DNA of 64,000 nucleotides from Ambrosia x helenae (taxonomy: Eukaryota; Streptophyta; Magnoliopsida; Asterales; Asteraceae), in the NCBI GenBank assembly GCA_030844895.1, contig CM061224.1, positions 28,849,992 through 28,913,991 on the forward strand. The letters are read 5' to 3'. Under the pieces are notes generated by a model. It ran no database searches. It had not been told where the DNA came from and saw only the letters and a program-made list of their open reading frames with translations. Positions within the stretch are counted from its first letter, which is position 1. Every line of letters starts with the position of its first letter. Below are positions 1 to 11,483 of the stretch, one piece after another. A program made the position numbers and the translations under genes.

Positions 1-1740
1 TCGTGAATCCACAAGTGTGTGCTTCCATGAAACAATAAGGAAGGAGAGTTATTGTTGTTATGTGGGTGTTTTAAGAAAACTTAACTTCTTTTCAAAAAGG
101 GCAAAGTCGCGGGGGAGATGCCAAAAGCTTTGGTGAAAAGATGAGCAGGTTAGAAAACAGAAAGACACTTACAAGTTTTAAATTTATAATTTAATACGAT
201 AGCTGTTCAATGTTCTAAACTCAACACAATAGGCAAGCGCACCTATCGTGTATAGTATAGAAATGTGTAAGTACCGAGTATCGAATCCGTGGACACGATT
301 TTTACTACTCAGTTTCCTAAAATTACTTAAAAGACTTTTTAAAACGCGAGAAGAAATTTGAAAAGAGAGATGAAAACTTTTAAGAGAAATCAATAGCAAA
401 ACAATGGTGTTGCTTCGGGATCAGATGGAACCTGGTATGAAAATAGTTATCTTTACTTTATAGTGGTGTGCTCGAGTGCGTACTTGTGCTTAACTTAGAA
501 TTGCAACTGCATTTTCTAGAGATGACTGTTTTCGCAAAACTGTACGAACAACTGTGTTCTTAATGTTATTAAGAGGGTCTCCCGAACCAGTAAGCTCACC
601 TCTCAATACTGAAAAGAAAGTGACTCGAGACTGTGTCGACTCAACCCCGAATTACCTGCCTCCCGGTGTTGCGATATAGACATCAAACTACTCTAGACTT
701 TTATGAATAACTTGTCGGTGGCCAGAGCATGACCAAGCAAGTTACCACTTAATATCATAGAGGAGTCGTGACTAACCAGCACACGTGCATCTCCTACTTG
801 GTTTAATTAACTTATCAAAAAGTGACTGGTCTATCATTAACCGTGCGGCAGTATAATGATGAAATCAAATAAAGACCGTTTTATTTCAACACCAGTTCAT
901 CAATCCTTAACCTGTATCAAAGCTTCACATAGACCATGAAGCTAAGGTACAAGATTAAGTATTGACTTATCATTAGGACCGAGTATAAAGACCGTACCGA
1001 CCCTAAATGAGATCTTGATAGTAGAGGATTAAGTCTCAAAGTGTGTGTATTTCTATCCATAAATGAACCATTCACTACTCATGGGATTAGGTTAGCTCAC
1101 AAGTGCATGGGTTTTTACACACCAAGGGTACACTCATGAGTCCTCCCATTTCCTACCAAGACACTCACAAGACCAAAGACTAAGTGATTTGTTAATTAGA
1201 CCATTAAACAAAGTTTAGAATAGTAAGAATTATTAAGAACACAAAACACCACTTTAAAATAAAAGATAAACCATATTAATTCATACCAAGTTTCCATCCT
1301 CACCCTAACAACACCAACAAAAATCTAGCTTAGCATGGTTGATACAACAAGCTCACAAGGTTGGGTTTGTGTACAAGACATGGTGGAAGGTTGTAAGAAG
1401 ATTTCTAAGGGTTTTGGATGATTTTTGGGTGTTTCTCTCTCACTCAAGGTGTTTGTGGAGTGATCCCAGGCTCTAAGGGACACCTCTAAACCTCAAAGGG
1501 GGGTAGAAACTTCGTGGAGAAGTGTTGGTTTGCGAGTGGGAAGGGATGCTTCAAAATGTGGGGTGGAGGCCTCAATTTGTCTTCATAGATGGTTCAAGGA
1601 TCATGATTTCGTTATCAGTACGCACCCACCTACCGACCTACTTTTTTTTTCTTTTTACACACTTTCATTTCTTTTTTATTTACCAGAAAAAATTAAATTA
1701 AAATTATTTTGTGAATTTGTTATAAATTAGGGGACGGGAT
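1..1740. other. Gene-free stretch, probably old repeat DNA
   Basis: No ORF of meaningful length or recognisable protein similarity is visible on either strand. The phrase around 225-300 (a run about a cyclic 'cacctatcgtg...taccgagtatcgaatcc' word) resembles non-coding spacers I associate with large plant LTR retroelements, but that is memory-based and weak. No LTR boundaries or target duplications were found. Base composition is typical of plant intergenic DNA. Confidence 0.5.
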
Positions 1741-4120
1741 CAGCAGGCGCAATAGTTAGAATTTATATAGAACAGTTTGAACATTATTTCTCGAAGGAGC
1801 GATTATGTTAGTTGCTTTTGATTGCCTTTAATCCAGAAGGAACAACTCTTCTTCTCCATTGGGTCAGGAAAGGCCCAAGAAGAGGCTCAGAGAGGGTGAT
1901 GACATTTTTTACATGGACCGATTTATATTTGTTGACAATAGGAGCCCAATATCAGGGAAGAATGTTGCCAAATCCGGCTCGGCCCAAGATGCTTTTCAGA
2001 CTGATGATTTAAACAAGGTGGTTTACCATCCTGATGATACTAGTGGGTACAAGGTTGCTGAAGTTCACGAGGCAGAAACCCAGGTTATAGACTCTCAAGC
2101 GAATGAAGTATTGAAACAATTCAGTTGGGTTAGATGTTAGGCGCTTCTAATATTAACCAATTCGAATGGTTAGTGGCTAAGATGGTAAGGTAAGAAGGTT
2201 CTCAATCGGTGCGCCAATGAATGTACTTTCGTTGAATATTCATGGGATAGGTCTGAGGGTAAAGGTTCTTGGGTTCAAAACCTTCGAGGAGCTAATGAAG
2301 TGGGGTTTATCATGTTACAGGAAACTCAATTCACGCCCATTGAGGGTTTGGATATTGGTAGGTTCTGGGGGAAATCCGAATTTCAGTTCGATTGGGTCGC
2401 TTCATCGGGTTGTTCAGGAGGATTGATTTCATTAGGATCCGAAGATGTTAGTAAACACGGTGGTGGTCAAACATACTAATTTCTTAGTCGTTTTTGGTGT
2501 TATAAAGGATAGTGGTAAGGGAGTTACATTTATTAATGTGTATGTGCTTCACAAGTTGATTGATAAAAGGAGGGTTTAAAACGACTTAAAAAACGTGGTT
2601 GAGATGGATGATAAATGTTGGGTCATGGGTGATGATTTGAATTGTGTGCGATACCGAGATGAGCGAAGGAATTTGAAGTTCGATGTGGTTGCCTCGTTAG
2701 ATTTTAATGATCTTATCGAAGAGCTTGCTTTATGTGAATATAGCTTAAGAGGCTGTAAGTTCACTTTTTGCGCGGGTGACAGGTTAAGTCTTATTGACGT
2801 ATTTTTGTGTCGTGGAATTTTTTTAATGATTCACCCAACGCGGAGTATCGGGTGTTACCTCCGGAAAAATCGGACCATTGTCCGCTAATCCTAAAGGTAG
2901 TGTCTTAAACTTTGGTGCGAAACCATTCTGATTTTTCAACTTATGGCTTTATAGGAAAGGTATTGAGGAGGTGGTATCACGGTCACTGGTGACGGTCAAA
3001 TAAATGGAGTCATTTCATCATCACTCTAATAAGTGGACTTCAAAGGTGGATAAAAGATATTATGATTAATGAAGGAGAGGAGGTGACTTGTTTGAAAAAA
3101 GAGATGAATGAGTTAGAGGTTAATTTGGAAAATAAAGACTTGACAGTGGAAGAGCTTTGGATATTTGAGGAGGGCGTTAATCGTTTGAAAGAAATAGATT
3201 CCTTTAAAACCAAAGATTTGAAACAAAAGGCTCGAGTCAGATGGGTGAAGGATGGAGATGAAAATACTTCCTTCTTTCACGGTTTGATCAATAGGAGGAA
3301 GGCGAGTAATGCTATTCCTAGCCTCACGATTAATGGGAAATGGGAGATGAAACTGAATATAATTAAGAGAGAGATCCTATGTTTTTTTCGCAACAAGTTT
3401 AGGGAGGATTTGGATGTTAGACTGATTCTGGAATGTTATGGCTTGAAAGTGTTGAATTCGATTGATGCTAAGGAGTTGGTGGTAGCATTTTTGGATAAAG
3501 AAATTAAAGAAGCAGTGTTTAATTGTGGAAGTGATAAAGCACTAGACCCAGACGACTTCAATTTTTGGTTCGTCAAAAAATTCTGGTCTTGTTTTTCACA
3601 AGATTTTAATAGTATTTTTCAGTATTTTTTTTTCATATTGGGGTGATAAGCCATGGCGTTGGGTCGTCTTTTATAACGTTGTTTCCTAAAGGGAGTGACC
3701 CGATGAAGTTGGAGGAATATCAGCCTATTAACTTGATTGGGATAGTTAAGAAAGTTATATCCAAAGTCATAGCTAATAGATTAAAGAAGGTGATGGGTTC
3801 GTTGATTAATGAAACACAATATGCTTTTATTGTGGGGAGATATATTCTAGATGGGCCAATAATTGTTCGTGAAGTGTTGGCATGGGCTAGACGAAGTGGT
3901 AAAGAGTTTTTTATGTTCAAAATTGATTTCGAAAAAGCCTATGACAATGTTAATTAGGGATTGTTGTTGATGGTTATGCGGCAAATGAGGTTCCCTAATG
4001 TTTGGTGTAAGCCCATGGGGTGTTGTCTTCGGCTAGGTCTTCTATTCTCGTTAACGGCTCCCCCACTTTTGAATTTTCTTGCGGGAAAGGTATGAGCCAA
4101 GGAGACCCTATCTCCCTTTT

Positions 4121-4389
4121 TGTAACACCCGGCCCCTCTCACCACCAATATTGTCCGCTTTGCCCTCCCAGAGCTCACGGATTTGTTTTTGGGTGCCCCG
4201 GTGGAAACTTCCCAGGAGGTCACCCATCCTGAAACTGCTCCCACCTGAGCATGCTTAACTGTGGAGTTCTCCTCCCATCCACTAACATTAATCCCCAAAA
4301 CGCGTTGGTGATTTAAGAGGCAAGACATTACTTGTGAACCAAGGATCTCTCCTGGCCACGGCTGATGTGGATTTTCCTGGGGTGTCTCA
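4121..4389 (-). repeat. Cassandra LTR (3' LTR in element orientation)
   Basis: The terminus is TGTAACACCC and the other end is GGTGTCTCA. It contains a minus-strand 5S rRNA-like segment at 4191-4269. It differs from its partner LTR at about seven positions seen by eye, including C/T in the GCATGCTTAACTG stretch. Confidence 0.9.
4191..4269 (-). ncRNA. 5S rRNA-like segment within Cassandra LTR
   Basis: On the minus strand the words GAACTCCACAGTTAAGC and GGATGGGTGACCTCCTGGGA match the conserved 5' half and 3' half of plant 5S rRNA. In a true gene these hold the internal Pol III control region (A box, intermediate element, C box). The segment is a domain of the LTR, not a functional 5S gene: the 5' part of 5S rRNA is not recognisable. 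A second copy lies at 4544-4622. Confidence 0.85.
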
Positions 4390-4473
4390 TTCACCCCCTG
4401 TTAGAGTCTCATCGTCCCTGATGAGGTATGTACCCACCATCCCGAACGGCACAGGATTGTCTCTGATACCATC

Positions 4474-4743
4474 TGTAACGCCCGGCCCCTCTCACCACCA
4501 ATATTGTCCGCTTTGCCCTCCCAGAGCTCACGGATTTGTTTTTGGGTGCCCCGGTGGAAACTTCCCAGGAGGTCACCCATCCTGAAACTGCTCCCACCTG
4601 AGCACGCTTAACTGTGGAGTTCTCCTCTCATCCACTAACATTAAGCCCCAAAACGCGTTGGTGATTTAAGAGGCAAGACATTACTTTTGAACCAAGGATC
4701 TCTCCTGGCCACGGCTGATGTGGGATTTTCCTGGGGTGTCACA
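4474..4743 (-). repeat. Cassandra LTR (5' LTR in element orientation)
   Basis: This is the partner of the LTR at 4121-4389. It starts TGTAACGCCC and ends GGTGTCACA, and carries a 5S-like segment at 4544-4622. It lies directly beside the initiator-Met primer site. Roughseven differences in 270 bp suggest the insertion is not brand-new. Confidence 0.9.
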
Positions 4744-6512
4744 CTTTTTTTGTTTATTATTTCTATGGAAGCTCTTTCGGGTCTTGTTAAAAAGGCGTGT
4801 GATGATGGGATATTCAAGGGTGTTAAGCTTCCTAATAACGGCCCTTGTATATCTCATTTGTTGTATGCGGACGATGCCATGATTATGGGAGAGTGGTCGG
4901 ATTCCAATTTCAAGATTCTTAAAAGAGTTTTGCATATTTTTCACTTGTGTTCGGGATTAAAAATTAGCATTACCAAGTCGACTCTTTTTTTGTACTGGGA
5001 AGAATGTGGAAGAGGTAAAAGTGAAGGCCGAAGAGTTGGGGTTGTTGTCCGGGAGTATTGCAATTTAAGTATCTTGGGATCCAAGTTGGCGCTAATATGA
5101 GTAGAATAAATAATTCGGAACCGGTAGTGCAAGTGTTCAAGAAGAGGCTTTCGAAGTGGAAATCTAGGGTCCTTTCAATTGGTGGAAGGGTTGTCTCGAT
5201 ATAATCCGTTTTGGAGAGCCTCCCGTCATATTATTTTTTGGTATTTAAAGCCCCGGTTGCGGTTATAAATAAGCTTGAGGTAATGATCAAGAAGTTTTTA
5301 TGGGGGGAAACGAGGAAGTTAATAAAGTTAATTGGGTTGGATGGGACATTGTTACATCTAAAAAAAATGGAGGTCTTAGGTTGACTAAACTGGATGTTAG
5401 TAATAATGCACTTCTACTCAAATGGATATGGAGATATCAAATGGAAGGCGATGCTATGTGGAGGAAAGTTATTGATGCCGTTCATGGTTCTAAACGGCAT
5501 TGGCAATCGGTTCCGTGCAACACGAATGCGACGGGTGTATGGTCTAAGATTGTGAGTAGTGGTTATCGGCTTATAGTAAATGGATCGAATTTTAGTAGCT
5601 TGATTCAAGGAAAGGTGGGAAACGGATTGACTATTAAATTTTGGATAGACCCTTGGATGAATCGGCTTCATTTAAAGAGTTTATTTCCAGCTTTGTTTCA
5701 GTTTGTCAAAGCGGTTTTGCGGGTGTTATGTCTTGGGAAGGGAAGAAGTATTCGGAGTCTGAACAGGAAACGGATGACTTGGTGGATTGTTTTCGTATGG
5801 TGGCTGGAACCAACCTTAGATTGAACAAGGATTTGTGGATTTGGAACGATAACAGGCTTTAACAAATCTTGGTGCAGGATACTAAAGCTTGGATAAACAA
5901 CAGCAATTCTGATCAGCTTCATCAGACGGTTCGATGGTCTAAGCGGTTGCCGGCTAAGTGTAACATCTTTATGTGGCGGAGTTGTTTAGATCAGATTCCT
6001 ACGAAAGTGGCCCTTAGAAGAAGAAATATATTCGCAGGAGATTGCAAGTGTGTTTTTTGTGAAGACGCAGAAGAGACGATCGATCATGTGTTCTGTGTGT
6101 GCTGATTTGCTGATGGGGTATGGAGTGGGCTTGCTCGGTGGTGTCATCTTCCCCCGATTTTCCTATTCTCTATACAGGATGTGCAAAATATAGTCAATCA
6201 ATTGGGTTGCTCGAGCCATAGGAAAGAAATTTTATTCGGTATCTTGGTGTTAATGTGTTGGCGAATTTGAAAGGCAAGAAACGAGAAGGTGTTCATGATG
6301 ACAGATGTGAATAGTATTCAAGTTATTTCGGATGTTAAGTCATTGGGTTTCCTTTGGTATAATAGTAGGGGCAAAGGTGATAGGGTGGATTGGAAAGGAT
6401 GACAATCTTTTAATTTTTTGTAATGTAATTGATGTTGTTTTGCGGCTATCTTCGCCTTGAAGATAGTGCGCTCTTGGTGTGTTTAATGAAGTTTGTCTTT
6501 AAAAAAATAGTT

Positions 6513-6985
6513 ATATCAAGGAAAATATATCACCTAGTGTATTATTTAAGCAGTTTAACTTTCAAAAGTCAATTGATAAGGTCAAAGTTGACTAAACATA
6601 TGTTTATTAATAATTGAAAAATTAAAATAAAGGACTAGATGTGTTATTTACTTTATATGAGTTTTTTACGTTAATGAAAACTAGTTTTATACCCGCCGCG
6701 CGTTGCAGCGGTGGGGGTGACCGGATGTTTGGTTTCTTTAAACAGTCTAAAAATGAGATGGTTCACAACTATAAACACCATTAATGCTCACGTGCTGCTA
6801 CATCAAGTAGTGGTCGACGAAGCACACAAAGAAATAGCATGGCTGTGCCATCTCCGCCGCAGGACCACCGTGATGCAGTCGGTCTCCCTGTAAAAAAGCA
6901 GTTACCTACAAAGCAAGAGGGTTAGAATTCTAGCGAAGACGTGGTCGCGGGTTGCAGGTGTTAACCTACCATCCACAATCCCTGT
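6513..6985. other. Gene-free spacer with a possible Helitron 3' end
   Basis: At 6681 the plus strand reads A-CTAG-TTTTATACCCGCCGCGCG. On the minus strand this is a GC-rich short hairpin followed by CTAG and then T, the usual form of a plant Helitron 3' terminus inserted between A and T. I could not find a convincing TC 5' end to the right; a candidate near 35003 (minus-strand TCATTATATATAGC) lacks the expected preceding A. No protein-coding gene is seen here. Confidence 0.4.
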
Positions 6986-7685
6986 TGTTAGGACAAAAAG
7001 GATTGGTGAAACCACTTTTGCAAACCTTAGTCTAATTCACTTTCTGTCAAAATACTCTAAGTATGGAACTGCTGAAGACAAAGAATCAAACTGCTGAAGA
7101 AGAGATTCAGAAGTGCTGAAGAAGAAGTCATCAGAAGTTCTGAAGTTCAAACCACACACTTCTACTGAAGAACTACTGAAGACAAACTACTCATCAGTAG
7201 TTTGTCATTCATCAGTACTTGAAGAAGATCTTTTCCACCGCCTTTGTATATCAGTAGTTTAATACTTTAGTATTTCTTTTGCTTTATGTACAAGTTCCAA
7301 GACTGCAACTTGTTGCAACTTGTTTCTGAACTTGCTTTTTGGCAAGGTTCATGTATTTGTAAAGTCTATAAATAGAAGGATTCATCCTTCTGTTTTAGAC
7401 ATTGATTTTAATACAAGAAATCCTTCAACTCTTATTATTGTTATTTCCATTTCGTGTTTACTGAGAATCTGTCAAAGTGTTTCATTCTCATTCAATACTT
7501 AGATTCTCAATAAACACTTCTCATTTATTAGTTCTTGATTCCAGGGGGAGTAATAACTCCTGTTGATAAGTGTAGCTATAAAACTTATAAACATTCCGTT
7601 GTGCTATCACTCACCAAAGAACTTGCTAAACACTTAAGTGTCAACTAGCAAGTTCAACTAAAAGAGCAGCTTAACTGATCCAACA
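6986..7685 (+). repeat. 5' LTR of the Sirevirus-like element
   Basis: It starts TGTTAGGACA and ends GATCCAACA. A TATAAATA box sits at 7367-7374. Upstream of it are many copies of an ACTGCTGAAGA / CATCAGAAGT word, also scattered through the element's coding DNA, so the U3 part looks internally repetitive. Confidence 0.92.
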
Positions 7686-7687
7686 AT

Positions 7688-7699
7688 TGGTATCAGAGC
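7688..7699 (+). promoter_or_regulatory. Primer-binding site (initiator-Met tRNA)
   Basis: TGGTATCAGAGC is complementary to the 3' end of plant initiator methionine tRNA and lies 2 bp past the LTR end, as usual for copia elements. It would prime minus-strand DNA synthesis. Confidence 0.92.
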
Positions 7700-7841
7700 A
7701 CTGGTTTATCTGATCATATATCAATCTAACAAATTGAGAATCAGACACAGGCTCTTATTGATATTCAATAAAGGATTATAAGCTCACTTTTATCAACATC
7801 CATCACTTTAAGAGATATTTGACAAATCAATACTCTTTAAA

Positions 7842-10404
7842 ATGGATCCTCATAATACTGGTTCTGCCACTAAACCTGCCATGCTTGTAAGAAATGAATA
7901 TAACATATGGCAAAAGAGAATGGCACATACCTTGTCACAAACCAACACAGGTTGTTGGAGATCTGTGATATATGGTCCTCATAAACCAGTTAACATAAAT
8001 CTTGAAACTAAGGAAGAGATTCCAAAAGAACCAAAAGACTATACTGATGACGATTTCCTAAAACTTGAGCTTGATTCAAAAGCTTTTTCTATGTTGGCAA
8101 TGGCACTCCCAAATGAAATCTATTCTGGCCTATTACATTGTGATAGTGCCAAAGAGCTTTGGGACTGCCTAAAAGAAGTTTGGAGGAACTGAAGAGGTGA
8201 TTGCCAACACCAGAGAAATCTTGGCTCAACAGTATGAAACTTTTGCTCACATTAATGGGGAAACTTTAACTCAGCAATTTGTAAGATTTTCCTCATTAAT
8301 ATCTGAGCTAAAACTAAATGGTCAGACCTATACAACTGTATCTATGCTTCATAGATTTTTAAGGTCTTTACCTGATAAATGGGAAACATACTCAATAGTC
8401 TTAAGATCTTCACCAGATTTTAGCTCCCTCACTCTTACAAAACTTCATGGGAGATTACTTACTTTTGAGAGAGAAATTGATCAAAAGAAAAAGTTACAAA
8501 ATTCTAGTAAAACTGCTGATGACTATCTACCTGGTAGTACAGCACTATTGGGACAAGACTCACCAACTTGTTCAAATAGTTTTGGATCTTTTGACCACAT
8601 TGACATAACTGCTGGGATCTCATCTGAAAGATCATTCCCAGGTTATGACAATAATGACTTTGGTCAAACTGCTGATAACATGTGTTTTATCATGGATGAC
8701 TTAAATAGTTTCAGCAGTGATGACCTTGAAGAAATGGATATTTTGCACCAACTGGCCATGTTAAGTTTAAAAACAAATAAATTTTACAAAAGGTCAGGAA
8801 GGAAGTTTCCAGGACTTAACAGTTCTACAAAAATTGGTTTTGACAAATCTAAACTTAGATGTCATAAGTGTCAAAAGTTGGGACACTTTGCTAGAGAGTG
8901 TAGAAGCTCTGGCTTTAACCAATCTCAGTCTGGAAACAATTTTAACCCCAATTATAACAGGAATAATGGAACACAAGGGAGTACACATTTTGTACAGGCA
9001 CAAGCTCCACAACACCAATATGTGCCACAAGTACAATATGTACAGATGCCTGCTCAACAGATGCAGAGCCAACAATCAATCCCTCCCTTTCCAGCTGCTC
9101 AACAACCTCCACAGCAACAACAACCCTCTCAACAAAGTTTATTTACCTCAGGGTATGTTGACTGGAGCAGTCTTCCTTTTGACACCACAGAGTGCAATCC
9201 TAATGCAGACAACAAAATGTTTGACATCAACTGGGGAGAGCCTGACAATGGCAGAAAGAACTTTGCCTTAATGGCATTTGAGGGATGCTCCTCAAAATCT
9301 GCCTTGTCACAGGTATCAAAAGAATCTTTGACAAAATTATGTTCAAATTCATGCAAAGAATCTTTTGCTCTCATAAGAGAGACAAATGTGCACTTACAAG
9401 GAAAAGCTAATGATTCTGAGAGAAAACTCACTCAGATAAAATGTGATTTAGAAAGAAAACTTTCTGCAAAAACAAAAGAAGTTTCTAAATTGACTAACTC
9501 TGCTATTGAAACCCAAGCACAAATCAAAATAATGATTAATGACCTAGGAAATGTCAGACAAGAGCTTGCTGACACCAAGGTCACATGTGAAAAATGGGTG
9601 GAAACTTTTAAGGGGTACCAACTATTGCTAAACAAACAAAGTGCTTCAAATGTTAGGTTTGGCATAGGGTACAATCACACTGAAACACCAACAGATTTCT
9701 CTCCCAAAACTACTGACGATGGGAGAAAAATTGTTTCAGGTGAAACTTCTGAAGAGGAAGAATGCACATCTTTCCATGAAAACTTTCTAAAATCACACAA
9801 AGAAAGTTCTTCAGAAGCATTGATTAAATCTGACTTTAAGTCATCAGCAGTTTCAACTACATCAGGAGTTGAGAACCTGAAAACTACTGATGACCTAATA
9901 CCAATCAAAACTGTCAGAGATTTGTCTTTGAAAGAAAAGACAAAAGAATGTGAAATTTGTGGTCTGTTCAACCACAAAACAGAATTTTGCAGATATAGAA
10001 AGGGTATTCAGTTTAATAAGAAAAATCAACAACTGGTTGTAAGGGAACAAATCAAAAATGATTATGTAAAAACCTTTTCTCCCAAGAAACAACAACCAGC
10101 AAAAACCCCTTCTCAGAAAAAGACAAAATCTCAACAGAAGTCTTTTTCTCAAAATTCTCCTTCAGTAGTTAGACCTAAATCATCAGCAGTTTCACAAACT
10201 GCTGAGATTAAAGATCTTATGAACATGGTACAACTACTGATGACCAAAGTTGATGGTGGTCCTCAAAAGGATACCACCATTGTACTTAATGCAAAATCCA
10301 TTGCCAAAAAGACATGGATTTCCAAACTTGGTCAAGAACAAACTGTAAATGTTCTCAAGAGCAAACCCAAAGCCAAACTGGCTTGGGTTCCTAAATCTAA
10401 CTAA
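7842..10404 (+). pseudogene. Sirevirus-like gag, frameshifted near codon 112
   Basis: The product would be the capsid/nucleocapsid polyprotein. The start ATG at 7842 (MDPHNTGSATKPAMLV) opens the copia gag N-terminal domain, including YNIWQKRMAHTLSQ and KELWDC. The frame ends at 8190. The homologous reading continues one frame over (KFGGTEEVIANTREIL), so a single-base indel around 8170-8185 breaks it. The downstream frame runs 735 residues. It holds a CCHC knuckle (CHKCQKLGHFAREC, about residues 222-235), a glutamine-rich stretch, a coiled-coil-like region, a second knuckle-like CEICGLFNHKTEFC and a basic serine/lysine-rich tail. The length and two-knuckle layout suit Sireviruses. Apart from the indel the gene looks intact. 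Confidence 0.85.
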
Positions 10405-10415
10405 TTTGCTATATT

Positions 10416-11483
10416 GTGCAGAGAGTTTCCAGAGGCTTGAATAGCATTTGGTATGTAGACAGTGGAGGCTCAATGCACATGACAGGATGCAGATACCTGA
10501 TAAACAATTTCATCAGTCAAAGAGATGGATTTGTGTCCTTTGGGAACAATGCTAAGGGATATGTTCTAGGACATGGCAATGTCTCCTCTGGCAAAATACA
10601 GTTTGACAAGGTCAATCTGGTTGAAAACCTTGAGTACAACTTGCTTAGTGTGTCACAAATGTGTGATAAAGGATATTCTTCCTTTTTCACAAAGACAGCA
10701 TGCAAGATCATATCACCAGAAGGCCAGAAGTTGATAGAGAAGATCATTGAAGATCATACTTTGTTAATTGCCAAAAGATGTGGCAATGTCTATGCAGTGG
10801 ACATTGAAAAAGACAAAGTACTGAACAACACTGCCTGTTTCTTCTCAAGGGCATCAACTTCAGAAACTGATCTCTGGCACAGGAGACTTGGCCATGTGAA
10901 CTTTAAAACCATAAATAAAGTCACAAAAATGGGCTTGGTCAGAGGTCTACCCTTAAAAGTATACCAGTGTCAAGAACACTGTGTATCCTGTTTAAAGGGT
11001 AAACAGCATAAGTCCTCCTATAAGTCTATTGAAGAATAAAAAACAACTGCATGTCTTCAACTACTCCATATGGACTTATTTGGGCCTGTAAAGATCACGA
11101 GCCTTGGTAAAAAGAAGTACTGCTTAGTCATCATTGATGACTACTCAAGATTTACATGGGTATTCTTCTTATTTTCCAAGGATGAGGCTGCTGAAATCAT
11201 CAAGTTCTTCATTCTACAAGTAGAGAAGCAATACTCTCTACCTGTCAAAACCATTAGAAGTGATAATGGGACAGAGTTCAGGAACAAAACTCTGAATGAC
11301 TTATGTTTGTCTAAAGGGATTATTAGACAATTCAGTGTTGCCAGAACTCCTGAACAAAATGGTGTGGTAGAAAGGAAGAACAGAACTTTAATAGAAGGAG
11401 CAAGAACAATGTTAGCTGATTCTGGCCTACCTTTATACTTCTGGGCAGAAGCAGTTAACACATCATGTTATGTTCAAAATAGA
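10416..11483 (+). pseudogene. pol, 5' part: protease, GAG-pre-integrase and integrase core
   Basis: WYVDSGGSMHMTG is the aspartic protease active-site region (D-S-G). LWHRRLGHVNF with CVSCLKGKQHK is the GAG-pre-integrase/HHCC zinc domain. MDLFGPV, DDYSRFTWV, SDNGTEF and PEQNGVVERKNRT give the integrase catalytic D,D,E core. Pol lies in a different frame from gag, just after the gag stop. An in-frame TAA at 11037-11039 separates the zinc domain from the core, by what looks like one substitution. The sequence then stops at 11483, where the gag-only array is inserted; the rest of integrase resumes at 27058. Confidence 0.9.

Larger units (their letters stand above)
4121..4743 (-). mobile_element. 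Complete Cassandra-type TRIM retrotransposon
   Basis: Two direct LTRs of about 270 bp enclose only 84 bp. The LTRs carry a 5S rRNA-like segment, the defining trait of Cassandra elements. Read on the minus strand, a primer-binding site (TGGTATCAGAGA, initiator-Met tRNA type) follows the LTR at 4473, and a polypurine run (CAGGGGGTGAA) precedes the other LTR at 4390-4400. The element begins TGTAACACCC and ends GGGTGTCACA on the plus strand. It is flanked by a perfect 5-bp target duplication CTTTT (4116-4120 and 4744-4748). There is no coding capacity; it depends on proteins from other elements. It splits the LINE reverse transcriptase between its FEKAYD and YADD regions. Confidence 0.93.
2217..6105 (+). 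pseudogene. LINE ORF2 pseudogene (endonuclease - reverse transcriptase - zf-RVT)
   Basis: In life this protein would nick target DNA and reverse-transcribe the LINE RNA. Recognisable pieces lie in several frames. The start MNVLSLNIHGIG is the usual plant L1 endonuclease N-terminus. GDDLNCVRYRDE near 2630 matches the endonuclease GDxN block, and LSLIDVFL near 2785 the end of that domain. The palm of the reverse transcriptase (QPINLIG, then FKIDFEKAYDNVN near 3920) is followed after the inserted Cassandra by LLYADDAMI near 4865, the catalytic YADD box. Near 5930-6100, RWSKRLPAKCNIFMWR and CKCVFCEDAEETIDHVF match the zinc-binding reverse-transcriptase domain. At least six frame breaks or stops separate these pieces, so no functional product is possible. 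Confidence 0.8.
1740..6512 (+). mobile_element. Decayed plant LINE (L1-type non-LTR retrotransposon)
   Basis: Order along the element: a short ORF1 remnant (about 1830-2140), an endonuclease-like ORF2 start at 2217, a reverse transcriptase core with the YADD box near 4870, and a C-terminal zinc-binding reverse-transcriptase region near 5930-6100. It ends in a short A-rich tail (TTTAAAAAAATAG) near 6512. This is the order expected of plant L1-type LINEs. Many stops and frameshifts show it is dead. A Cassandra element occupies 4121-4743 inside it. The 5' boundary is a guess and I could not find a target duplication. Confidence 0.75.

Noticed and set aside
4191..4269. A genuine 5S rRNA gene
   Set aside because: The 5' part of 5S rRNA is missing and the segment is duplicated exactly with the LTR.
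4020..4597. ORFs on both strands across the Cassandra element
   Set aside because: They repeat identically in both LTRs and cover the 5S-like segment; TRIM elements have no coding capacity.
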